Shown piece by piece: positions 11,638 to 22,600 of a stretch of 64,000 nucleotides of DNA (its first letter is position 1; the number at the start of each line of letters is the position of its first letter). Source of the DNA: Sipunculus nudus. Its lineage: Eukaryota > Annelida > Sipuncula > Golfingiida > Sipunculidae. The notes under the pieces were generated by a model. It was not told where the DNA came from. It did not search any database and saw only the letters and a program-made list of their open reading frames with translations. The stretch spans positions 40,906,527-40,970,526 of the forward strand of contig CM049308.1 in NCBI GenBank assembly GCA_026874595.1, written 5' to 3'. The translations under genes and the position numbers were made by a program.

Positions 11638-12435
11638 ACAAGGGACCCATAGGTCATGGCGCTCAGTTATTTTTTTTTTATTTTTGCAAATGCTGGATAT
11701 AGCTGATTATTTTTCTTAGCAAATCCAAAATTTACTTTTTTTATATAAATTAGCACTTGAAAAGCTACGAGGAAATGGCCGTGCTATCAAATACTAAATA
11801 TATGTTTGCCAAACAAATACTGTGCACTTTAACCAACTTTATCAAAGATGCAGGAAACTCTCATGATCGAATATCAAGTATCATATTTCAGCTATGTGAC
11901 AGTAATATGTGCGTAAAATAACCACTTCACTAGAGATGTATGACTCCTGTCAATTATAGAATAAGGAAGAAAGTGGAGATTAGCTGAAGTATTCTAATAT
12001 ACATTAATTTATTCACTGAAATAAAATGCTATAAAAAACAAAATTTTCAATTTTCAAATAAGCATAAACTAAATATGATAAGTATATATTGCACTGTGAA
12101 ATACATAAACATTGCGACCTGAAACCATTTAATAATGCAATAAGGAAAAAAACATGATCAATGGGTATGAGAGTTATATAAAAGGATACATTAGACCAAC
12201 AAAAAATGTGTAAATGTAATTACATGTTATTATTCTAAATCAGGTCAAACATATTTCCAAATGCAAATTCAAATAATTTAATCATGGCTTTGATATATCA
12301 TTTATAAGATTGAACATATTACAATTTACAGAAATATACTTTAAATATAGATTGCAGGGCACTTGCATTTATTTTACATATAAGATGATTTTCAATTCTA
12401 AATTGCATCATCATATATCCCTAATTTTGTCAGAA
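11638..12435 (+). mobile_element. Pearl-like 5' terminus followed by AT-rich sequence
   Basis: The motif ACAAGGGACCCATAGGTCAT followed by GGCGCTCAG (11637-11667) is a variant of the 5' terminus seen at 61, 34151 and 38642. The following 770 bp are very AT-rich with no core repeat recognised until the 148-bp array starts at about 12440. It may be the left end of an element continuing through 14110. Confidence 0.45.
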
Positions 12436-12439
12436 CACC

Positions 12440-13135
12440 ACATTTTGCATCATTAGACTTTGAAGTTCAAGGTCACTGCTTTTCGAACTTTGGCAGAAAA
12501 AACTGGTGTGTCAAATACGGGAAAAATCTTCAGTACTTGCAAAGTTATTGGGGTCACAATAAGCCTAGAATTGCATATGTTTTGACCTTGAAGATCAAGG
12601 TTCAAGGTCACAGGATTTCTATCACATCCAAGATTTTGGTAGGAACAATGAGTGTTTCAAATTTTGAAGGAAAATATGCAGCCCTTCAAAAGTTATCTCG
12701 TCCACAAGACAATAACTATAATTCCACTGATTTGACCTTGAAGATCCTGGTCAAGGTCACCAGGTTTCAAACTCGTCTGAGAGCTTGGTAGTAACAAATG
12801 TTGTACCAAATTTGAGGACAAAATTTGAAATACTACAAAAGTTATGGGGTTTAAAAAAAATTTACATTTTGGCAGATTTGACCTTGAAGATGATCATCAA
12901 GGTCGCCGGTTTTCAAAATTTTCCAAGAACTTGGCAGGAACAATATGTGTACCAAATTTGAGGAAAAAATGTGGAATACTTCAAAAGTTATGGGGTTCAC
13001 AAAAATTTCACATTTCGGCAGATTTTACCTTGAATATGAAGGCCAAGGTCACTGGTTTTCAAACTTCTACGTATGAACAATTGAGTGTTTCAAATTTTGG
13101 CAGAAAATATGAAGACCTTCAAAAGTGAAAGCGTT
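12440..13135 (+). repeat. 148-bp tandem repeat with inverted TCAAGGTCA sites
   Basis: Five units share TTTGACCTTGAAGATCAAGG, CAAGGTCAC, CCAAATTTGAGGAAAAAAT and CTTCAAAAGTTATGGGGTT. Comparable points (GACCTTGA) fall at 12584, 12734, 12880 and about 13027, a period of about 148 bp. Several units contain TGACCTTGA and TCAAGGTCA facing each other (clearest at 12733-12741 and 12751-12759). Frames through the array are repeat artefacts. Confidence 0.75.
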
Positions 13136-13194
13136 TACAAGATAACCTACAGATGAGGGCGACAATGACAGAAGATGGCACTGAAAACAACATG

Positions 13195-14110
13195 CCTCAT
13201 GGGGGGGGGAGGGTTAGCCACCAGTCTACAGGAACTGATGAAGCACTCCATGATCAAAAAGCATTCAAAGAATCATAGTAATCAAAGGAGATTTTTATGG
13301 ACCTCCCATGATGCCAAGTTAGAAGATTCCAGGTGCAGCGGTTACGATTTGTGCCCTGTTAACGGCCGGACGGACGACGGACAAAGAGTGATCGCTATAG
13401 CTCAGATGACTTTCAGTCAACTGAGCTAAAAATAGAAAAAATACAGGTGGCACCACCAGTCTGCAGGAGGTGATGGAACACCCCATGATGAATGTTCATG
13501 CACATAACCATGGTGATCAATGCAGTAGTTATTCAGATACTTGAGCTTTTGTATCGAAATTTTGAGTATTCGGGGGGGGGGGGGGGGGGTACTTCAAAGC
13601 CCCATAGCTCAAAGAATATTGGTAACAGAGACCTAGATTTGAAGTGAGAAGATTCCAGGTCCAGCGGTCACGATCTGTGCCCTGTTAACAGATGACAGTT
13701 TCATTGCAGGTCTCAAAATAGAGAAAAAAAATTCATGAAAATTGGAAAAAATACAGGTGGCGCCACCAGTCTGCAGAAACTGATGAAACACTCCATGATC
13801 AATATCCATGCAAAAAATCATGGGGATCAATGTATTAGTTGTTCAGATACTTGAGCTTTTAAATCAAATTTTCCATTTTCAGGGGGTTACTTCGGAGCCC
13901 CATAGCTCGAAGAATATGGGTAACAGAGACCTAATTTCAGGTTTCCAAGGAGATTTTTTATGGACCTCCCAGGATTTCAAGTTAGAAGATTCCAGGTCTA
14001 GCGGTTACCATTTGTGCCCTGTTAACGGACGGACGGCCAGACGGCCGGACGGACGGACAACGGACGAAGAGTGATCGCTACAGCTCAGATGACTTTCAGT
14101 CAGCTGAGCT
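13195..14110 (+). mobile_element. Pearl-like core repeats with GACG microsatellite and 3' hairpins
   Basis: Two successive units of the 337-bp family are present. GGTGGCACCACC at 13446 and GGTGGCGCCACC at 13756 mark them. An 18-G run (13572-13589) replaces the usual short G-run. Two family termini occur: hairpin 13399-13427, and the end microsatellite plus hairpin 14082-14110 preceded by GGACGG repeats and GAAGAGTGATCGCTA. Confidence 0.75.
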
Positions 14111-14731
14111 AAAAATTGTTGAGTTTATTTTCAAATTTCATATTTTAACAGATAAATCCTTATTTATACATACTGTGAAAATAAAATCAATAGTGCTTTC
14201 ACGAATAAGATGTGCCATGGTCAAAGTTTGGCGAAAAGGTACTAATTTTACAATTATGCTAATAAAAATTTACGAAATTTTGATCTGATTTCTAGTGTAC
14301 AATTACATCTTTAATAAATAAAGATATATCCTAAGAAAAAAATCACTAGCTTCAACAATTATCTTGTTAAGTGAGTAAATATATTTCCTAATTCTGACAA
14401 AGTGAATTATGTTTGAGCCCATAACTTCAACAATTTACGCATTATTGACCTAATATCTGGGATGTACATAGGAATATATACAGGAATGATTATATCAAAC
14501 ATGAGTATCTTAACCACTGTTGTTTTCGTAGTATTTTCCCCTTGAAAACGACGGGTTTTCTATAATTTCTCGAAGGAACGTAGACGCAGTGACCCAGTTT
14601 TCTGTTCGGTAGGAGAACTTGAAGACATCTTACTGTATATAGAATTCGTTGGTTTGACGGTTTCAAAACGTGCCTTGTTAACGGACGACGAGCCATCGCT
14701 ACAGCTCAGATGACTTATAGTCAGCTGGGCT
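14111..14731 (+). repeat. Highly decayed pearl-like copy
   Basis: Mostly AT-rich sequence that still ends in GTGCCTTGTTAACGGACGAC, GAGCCATCGCTACAGCTCAG and a degenerate hairpin (about 14702-14731). The rest resembles core repeats only faintly. Confidence 0.4.
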
Positions 14732-14911
14732 AATTATATATGCTGTGAATCAGTAATTATGAATGAGTCGACATTGAGATTAAGATCATGGGATAGCCGT
14801 AAAAAATTAATGGACAGATAATAGATGGATAACCAGAGATCTGCAGTCGTTGAGCAACCGTTGGACCCCCCCCCCCCCCCCCCCCCACACACACACAGTT
14901 TGTTGATAGAT

Positions 14912-16515
14912 ATCGAGACCAGACATGGGGTGATTACTTTATATATGCAATCGATTACGATCACGATTACTTTTAAAGTTAATGATTACAATTACGATTG
15001 CCATCATAATTTCATGTAATCGATTACGATTACGATTACTTTAGAATTACTTCAGAAAGTAATAATGATTACAGCCATGATTACAAACCTCAATTTTGCA
15101 AAAATCCAACACAAGAATTGCATTCGATACTTTTATTCAAAAGCATCAAATGAAAGAAAACTTGTGCAAAAAGTTTGAAAGAGTAAATAAACTCATTAAG
15201 ATATGAAATAGATGAAATAGTCTGAAGGAATTATTTACATCACTTCAAATGCTTGTTGCACTTTAGTGTTGATTTGCTCATATATACAAATGAGGGGGTT
15301 GCTTAGCTGAGTGTTTTAATGTTCTACAGCTCTGAGTGGGCCAGAAACCGCCCCCTGGCTGCGGGGTCTGAAGTCTATCCCGCCCTGCAGGACCTTGGAT
15401 GTTGACCTTTTCATGATTATGCAGGGCGGTGTGGGTAAAAAATATATAATTTTTAATGCGGTTTCTGTGGGCCAAAAGTATTTTTGTTGTAACAATAAGG
15501 AGATTGTTACATTAACCAAAATGTAATGCCCAGGTCAGTTCAATTGCTTTGATTATTCCATATATCAGTGCAGTAAAAAATAAGCTAAGGGTTTAAGCCC
15601 GGTCAGAATGGAACCTTGAATAATATCCATATAAAGAAAAGCTCTGATCACTGGATCTATATACATGTAGAATCTAGTGTGATGTCATGTTTTAGTGTTT
15701 ATATGTCCTTGTTTGATCATCTTTACTGTCAGATGTGCATGTGTCTAACGGTCCTGCAGATCTGTCCTAGTTAACGGCCTCATGTGCACCTTGCAGTGAT
15801 ACAGTGTGTGCACAAACTGTTTTTGGTGCATCTGTGCACCTAAGCACCCAGTATTTCGAAAACTGTTATGTATGGATAAATAATCATGACCAGGTTTAAT
15901 CATAACTTTGCTCATATACTTATGAGGTGATATGCTCAGGAGGTGACTGGCAGGTGAATAATACCTGGCTCACTTAACTGCATACTCATTTTCGCAATAC
16001 CAGTTACACAAATAAGTATAGCTAAGAGCTGTTATAGTGAGCACTTCCCCATAATCTTCAATTAAGTTATAAAGTCAATACTAAACATGAAAAATATTAA
16101 ATTTTAAACAATGATTTTATTTATTCCTCTCTTATTTAATCTCAGAATGCTCACACACACACAATCCAGCTATCTTCCATCAGATACATTTACTACTTAA
16201 GAATAATTTGATGGTTGTCAGAAGTAACAACAGCTGAATAATCGTAATGTTTTTCATCAGTGGTAAGCATGAAAGATCAGTTTATAGGGAAACATTAACT
16301 GTAGCTGTTTAAAATATGAAAATACAAATGTAATCGATGTAATCATGTCTAATTATCATGATTACGATTACATTGGAAGAGTAATTGATTACGATTACAA
16401 TTATTTTGCTTTAAAAATAAATGTAATCGATTACGATTACGATTACAAACAAAAATGTAATCAATTGTAATCGATTACGATTACTGATAACGATTACCCC
16501 ATGTCTGATCGAGAC
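14912..16515. mobile_element. Non-autonomous hAT-like transposon with 8-bp target duplication
   Basis: Element 14920-16507 (1588 bp) has inverted ends CAGACATGGGGT...ACCCCATGTCTG. It is flanked by perfect 8-bp direct repeats ATCGAGAC at 14912-14919 and 16508-16515, the target-site length of hAT elements. Inside each end lie clusters of AATCGATTACGATTAC on both strands (14948-15080 and 16325-16497), resembling subterminal transposase-binding repeats. No transposase-like frame is present in the interior, so it would need a transposase in trans. A 21-C run (14866-14886) lies just outside the left end. Confidence 0.85.
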
Positions 16516-16576
16516 CAGGGAGCTTATACTCAACTAAACATGCGGTGACATTAATCCTATTAATCCTATGTGATGG

Positions 16577-17097
16577 ATGGCGTGACCTCAACTCGTTTCC
16601 CAGCAAGCACACATTTATTTATATAAGCCAAAATCGACTATAATTTGTAAACATGAAATTCAATGTAGCACCTTGATGTGAGAAATTATAGTCCAAACAA
16701 AACGAGGCCTGACTTGTTCGCCTTCATTGAGAGAGATATTTTATATCCATGTTAAGGTCGCTCTGTGAGACCTTTGTTGCCCTTAACACAAACGATTATA
16801 AGGTCTGGGGCCTGGACAGCTGAGTCGGAAAGCCCAGCCCTCTCTGCTGGCGACCCGGTTTCGATTCTCGGCTTGGCTATGAGAGAGGGTTGTAGTGGTC
16901 CCACAATCTTGGTGGTTTTCTCCGGGTCCTCCGGTTTCCTCCGCCTACCCGAGCGGCAACATCCGAGCCATGGAGAGTGCCTCGTATTAGTTATTATAAC
17001 TAGTTGTACAATATATTTATTATACGTTTTTGTGAATGACCTTGACCCAACACTGCATTTACAACACCAGGCTCGCGAGACCCCCCCCCCCCCCCCC
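16577..17097 (+). repeat. Segmental duplication copy B (carries a SINE)
   Basis: Collinear with 5769-6071 (GGCGTGACCTCAACTCGTTT, CGAGGCCTGACTTGTTCG, TTTATATCCATGTTAAGGTC, ACCTTGACCCAACACTGCAT, C-run 17081-17097). The alignment is interrupted by the SINE at 16801-17018. The copy is followed by 27-bp minisatellite array B, as copy A is by array A. Confidence 0.75.
16801..17018 (+). mobile_element. tRNA-derived SINE with ATTATA target duplication
   Basis: The head reads like a tRNA-derived Pol III region: GCTGGCGACCCGGTTTCGAT then TCTCGG contains a B-box-like GGTTTCGATTC. A central TTTCTCCGGGTCCTCCGG-type block follows, of the kind shared by many metazoan SINEs. The 3' end is AT-rich. Six-base direct repeats ATTATA (16795-16800 and 17019-17024) flank it. 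The paralogous locus at 5990-5995 has a single ATTATA, an empty site. Two related copies lie near 33150 (+) and 50690 (-). Confidence 0.8.
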
Positions 17098-17298
17098 TCA
17101 AGTGTAAACGGGTGGTCTAAAGGCTGGCAGATTTACTAAGCCAACCCCAATGTCTTCCTATGTCACCCCGATATCTTCCGATGTCACCTCGATATGTCTC
17201 CGATGTTGAACAGATGTCAGGTCGGGACGCATCGGAGACCACACCGCGGCGATGTATGAACCAAGTTTCAGAAGTGTGATATTATGATCGTACTTGCA

Positions 17299-17350
17299 CA
17301 CTGAGCCCCACACCCGCTCAGTGTCGTGGTGGACAGCCATTGATTACTTC
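17299..17350 (+). repeat. Short direct repeat flanking minisatellite B (left)
   Basis: CACACTGAGCCCCACACCCG followed by CTCAGTG and GTGGTGGACAGCC(A/G)TTGATTA is repeated at 18241-18291, on the other side of most of the 27-bp array. This could reflect an internal duplication of the array's flank. Confidence 0.6.
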
Positions 17351-17439
17351 CACCCCCATGATTCAATACAGATTTCTTAAATACATGGAGAAGAAAACAC
17401 AATTAAATGAAATTAGAGTGAAATTAAAAATATATTATA

Positions 17440-18470
17440 GATGAGGCTCTATAAGACAATATACAAGAGACTAATTATGCTTTGAATCTCACATGGCTCT
17501 GTCACGCCTTGGTATACATTAGGCTTCATCACGCCTGGGTATACATGAGGCTCTATCACGCCTAGGTATACACCAGGTACTATCACGCCTTTGTAAACAT
17601 AAAACTCTACCATGCCTTGGTAAACATAAGGCTTAACCACGCCCTGGTATACACGGAGCTCTATCACGCCTTAGTAAAGATGAGGCTCTAGCACGACTGA
17701 GTAAACATCAAGGTTTATCACGCCTTGGTATACATCAGGTTCTATGACGCCCTTGTATACATCTGACCCTATCACGCTTAGGTATACACGAAGCTCTATC
17801 ACGCCTTGCTAAACATAAGGCTCTATCACGCCTTGGTATACATCAGGCCCTATCAGGCCTAGATATATGCCCGCGGCTCCATCATGCCTAGATATAAGGG
17901 AGGCGCCATTGATATACAAGATACACTATCAGGCCGTGCTATCCTCAAGGTTCAATCACACCTTTGTACACAAGACTGTTACACAGAGGTATACACCAGG
18001 CCCTCTCACGGTTTGGTATACGCGAGAGTCTATCGCATTGTTATAAGCGAGGCTCTGTCACGATTTTGCTCATTTAAAAGTACTATTGGTACCATAATAC
18101 TGAGTTGTGTATTCACGACCATCTTTAATATAATCCATGGTCTATCACACCCCCACATTACTCGAGCATTCGTCAACCTCTGTATAATTAAAACTAACAC
18201 ACCTTCTTATTCAAGAGACCCTATCACGTTTGTTCATGCACACACTGAGCCCCGCACTCGCTCAGTGTTGTGGTGGACAGCCGTTGATTAGTTCCACCTC
18301 CAGATTCTAAAACAGGAAGATATGAGAACGCAGATTTAAATAAAAGCATTTCTTCCCAGTGTTGAGGCTCTGTCTCTCCCAGTATCCACGAGGCGCTGTA
18401 ACGCCTTGTTTACTCGAGGCTCCGTGACGCCTCGGTACACACATGGCGCTGTCACGCCTTTGGGACTTTG
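17440..18470 (+). repeat. 27-bp minisatellite array B, decayed
   Basis: Units of the type CACGCCTTGGTATACATAAG then GCTCTAT recur with a period close to 27 bp and much more divergence than array A. Many stops interrupt every frame. The right copy of the flanking CACTGAGCCCCGCACTCGCT repeat lies inside at 18241-18291, after which isolated degenerate units continue to about 18470. Confidence 0.7.
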
Positions 18471-18985
18471 GTCTGATCAATACCAAGGCCTGCTATATCT
18501 TGAAATACTCTAGATACTGATATATCAGATATATACAAGATGGTTTGCATGCTCGATCACTGTAGTAGAAACCCACTGATTTCGAAACATTTGCTTGATT
18601 TAGAATATGGCAAAAATGACTATCAATAAACAAGATACACAGTGTTCTTAATACATTTATTCAAGAAATGGCACACAAGAGAAAAAGCATATCACCAGTA
18701 CGTCTCGTGTGTGAGTGTTCTGTCATACCAGAAGCAATTGACTAGTAGACCCACTAGTATCATGCTACGATCTTTTTTTTGGGGGGGGGGGGGGGAGGGG
18801 GGATACAATACGTATTTTACAACAAAACAACACATACAACTATTAATAAAAAAAAAGGAACACTTGGTCAACAAATTTTTATTCATAAAATGTTTTACAA
18901 AGAAAGATGATACATATCGTCGATATGTTTCGTTTATCTCATTCAGTTCATTGCAGCACATCCATGGCACCTGAATAGTCGACCA
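18471..18985. other. No gene seen; G-run
   Basis: Unique AT-rich sequence with a T-run plus 15-G run and further Gs at about 18773-18802. Short frames on both strands are not convincing. Confidence 0.4.
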
Positions 18986-18989
18986 ATCC

Positions 18990-19215
18990 CAGCATTAGTG
19001 TACTCGAGGATCCATCAAAACTCGGTATTTTCCTGGAAGATCTATCGTGCTTTGATTGAGAATAATCACGAATTGGTAAAACTTAAGTCGCGTCTTAGTA
19101 AAGTCGGAGCTCTCTCAATTCATTGTAAACTCGAAGCTCTCTCGCGCCCTCGTCAACTTGAAGCAGTCTCATGCCATGGTCAACTCGGAGCTCTTTCATG
19201 CCTAATTAAAGGCAC
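18990..19215 (+). repeat. Third fragment of the 27-bp minisatellite family
   Basis: Degenerate units with AACTCGAAGCTCTCTCGCGC, AACTTGAAGCAGTCTCATGC and AACTCGGAGCTCTTTCATGC are spaced about 27 bp. They preserve the GAGCTCT(A/C)TCACG theme of arrays A and B. Confidence 0.55.
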
Positions 19216-19449
19216 CTATACAGCATTTAAATAAACGCGAATAGCTTCTTCCCTTTAAAATAAATGTGTACCTGCCAAAATATTGCCCGGAAACAGTTTG
19301 CTTACTCCTGTTAACGAGTTTAAAAAAGAGTGGGCGCGATCACAGGTGTAAACATGACACAGCGCGTGCATCGGAGGGCCACAACACTTGTCGATCAGGA
19401 GATGCCCTGATCGACTTGGCCAAAAAAAATATAATACATGCTCCCGCTG

Positions 19450-19693
19450 GCTGAAACGTCGCGTGATGCGGCTAACAATCGGACCTCCAGTCACGCGGCC
19501 TTGTTATGGTAATTATAAACAATCATATATGGACTGAGTTGACAAACACGCAGAGCCATGAAAAGGTGTTAAACAGCCGCATGGAAGGTACCGGGACTGT
19601 GTGCTCGGATCGTTTTGCTGGTAACCTTTTGGATAAAGCAAAACTGAACTGATAGTATGAAAGAGTAGATTGCTCCTGATTATGTCCCTTAAA
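19450..19693 (+). repeat. Dispersed repeat, copy 1
   Basis: Collinear with 46075-46320. Shared phrases include CGGACCTCCAGTCACGCGGC, CTTGTTATGGTAA, ACACGCAGAGCCAT, AAGGTGTTAAACAGCCG and TTGCTCCTGATTATGTCCCT. Internal CTTGTTATGG and CCAT(A)ACAAGG-type stretches are inverted, so the unit can fold back. Family unknown. Confidence 0.65.
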
Positions 19694-19699
19694 CCTCAA

Positions 19700-22600
19700 G
19701 CATTCTCGCATTTTGGCAAACTTGCCTGTTTATCTTTGCACTGTTTACAAGATAGAAGGCGTGTTGCAAACCTAGACACATCGCCTGGCTATCTTTGTCC
19801 TGTTTATACGATAGTGGTCGTGTTTATCTTTTCTTGTTTACATGACAGCTGATGTGTTATAAACATAGACACGCAACCTGTTTATCTTTATACTAGCTGT
19901 TTAAAAGACAGCTGACGTGTTATACACATAGACGTGTCGCCTGGTCATCTTTGTACGGTTTACAAGACAGCTGACGTTTTAAACATAGACAACTAGCCTG
20001 TTATCTCTGTAGTGTTTACAATATAAACGACGTATTTACAAACTTAGACACGTGTCGATAAACCTAGACACGTGGCCTGTTTATCGTTGTACTGTTTACA
20101 AGACAGCAGACTTGTTATAAAAATAGACAGGTAGCCTGTATAACTTCATACTTTACATGAAAGAAGTGCTGAAAAACCAAAACACGTCGCCTGGTTATTT
20201 TTTTTTCTATTTAAAAGACAGCTTACGCGTTCATAAACTTACACACGTCGTATCTTTACCTTTGTTTTGTTTTCAAGACCGCTGACGGGTTGACAAACCT
20301 AGACGCGTCGCCTGGTTATCTTTTTTTATTTACAAGACAGCTGACGCGTTGATGAACTTAAACGCGTCGCCTGGTAATTTTTTTTTTCTATTTACAAGAC
20401 AGCTGAGGCGTTGACAAACCTAGACGCGTCGCCTGGTTATATTTTTCCTATTTACAAGACAGCTGACGCATTGATAAACTTAGATGCGTCGCCTTGTTAA
20501 TTTTTTTCTATTCACAAGACAGCGGACGCGTTGACAAACCTAGACGCGTCGCCTGGTTATCTTTTTCTATTTACAAGACAGCTGACGCGTTGACAAACCT
20601 AGACGCGTCGCCTGGTTATCTTTATCTATTTACAACACAGCTGACGTGATGACAAACCTAAACGCGTCGCCTGGTTATCTTTTTCTATTTACAAGACAGC
20701 TGACGCGTTGACAAACCTAAACGCGTCGCCTGGTTATCTTTTTCTATTTACAAGACAGCTGACGCGTTGATGAACTTAGACGCGTCGCCTGGTATTTTTT
20801 TTTCTATTTAAAAGACAGCTGAGGCGTTGACAAACCCAGACGCGTCGCCTAGTTATCTTTTTTCTATCTACAAGACAGCTGACGCGTTGACAAACCTAGA
20901 CGCGTTGCCTGGTTATCTTTTTCTATTTACAAGACAGCTGACGCGTTGATAAACTTTGACACGTCGCCTGGTTATCTTTGTACTGTTTACTTGAACAGAC
21001 ACACATCGGCTGTTTAACTTTGAACTGTTAACAAGGCAGCTGGCGTGTTATAAACATAGACAACTAGCCTGTACTATCTCTGTACTGTTTACAAGATAGA
21101 CGACGTATAAACAAACTTAGACACGTCACCTGTTTATTTTTTTCTAATTACAAAACAGCTGATGAGTGGCCAAACCTAGACGTGTAGCGTGTTCATCTGT
21201 GTACTGTTTACAAGATAGCTGACGTGTGGAAAAAAGTGAGACACGTCGCCCGTTTATCTTTGTTCCATTTACAATACAGCTGACTTGTGGATAAACCTAG
21301 ACTCGTAGCCTGTTTATCATTGTACTGTTTACAAGACAGCAGACGTGTTATAATCATTGACAAGTAGCCTGTTTATCTCCATACTTTACATGAAAGGTGT
21401 GCTGAGAAACCTAGACACGTCGCCTGGTTATCTTTTTTTCTATTTACAAGACAGCTGACGCGTTCATAAACTTAGACGCGTCGCCTGGTTATCTATTTCT
21501 GTTTACAAGACAGCTGACGCTTTGACAAACCTAGACGCTGCCTGGTTATCTTTTTCTATTTACAAGACAACTGACGCGTTGACAAACCTAGACGCGTCGC
21601 CTGGTTATCTTTATCTATTTACAAGACAGCTGTGGCGTTGACAAACCTAGACGCGTCGCCTGGTTATCTTTTTCTATTTACAAGACAGCTGACGCGTTGA
21701 TAAACCTAGACGCGCCGCTTGGTTATCTTTTTCTATTTATAAGACAGCTGACGCGTTGACAAACGTAGACGCGTCGCCTGGTTATCTTTTTCTAATTACA
21801 AGACAGCTGACGCGTTGACAAACCTAGACGCGTCGCCTGGTTATCTTTTTCTATTTACAAGACAGCTGACGCGTTGACAAACCTAGACGTGTCGCCTGGT
21901 TATCTTTTTCTATTTACAAGACAACTGACGTGATGACAAACCTAGACGCGTCTCCTGGTTATCTTTTTCTATTTACAAGACGGCTGACGCGTTGACAAAC
22001 CTAGACGCGTCGCCTAGTTATCTTTTTCTATTTACAAGACAGCTGACGCGTTGACAAACCTAGACGCGTCGCCTAGTTATCTTTTTCTATTTACAAGACG
22101 GCTGACGCGTTGACAAACCTAGACGCGTCGCCTGGTTATCTTTTTCTATTTACAAGACAGCTGACGCGTTGATAAACTTTGACACGTCGCCTGGTTATCT
22201 TTGTACTGTTTACTTGAACAGACACATCGGCTGTTTATCTTTGAACTGTTTACAAGGCAGCTGGTGTTTTATAAACATAGACAACTAGCCTGTACTATCT
22301 CTGTAGTGTTTACAAGATAGACGACGTATAAACAAACTTAGACACGTCACCTGTTTATTTTTTTTTCTATTTACAAAACAGCTGGTGCGTGGCCAAACCT
22401 AGACATGTAGCTGACGTGTGGAAAAAAAGTGAGACACGTCGCCCGTTTATCTTTGTTCCATTTACAATACAGCTGACTTGTGGATAAACCTAGACTCGTA
22501 GCCTGTTTATCATTGTACTGTTTACAAGACAGCAGACGTGTTATAATCATTGACAAGTAGCCTGTGTATCTCCATACTTTACATGAAAGGTGTGCTGAGA

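Noticed and set aside
14920-16507. hAT transposase gene
   Set aside because: No frame in the interior resembles a transposase; the element is non-autonomous.
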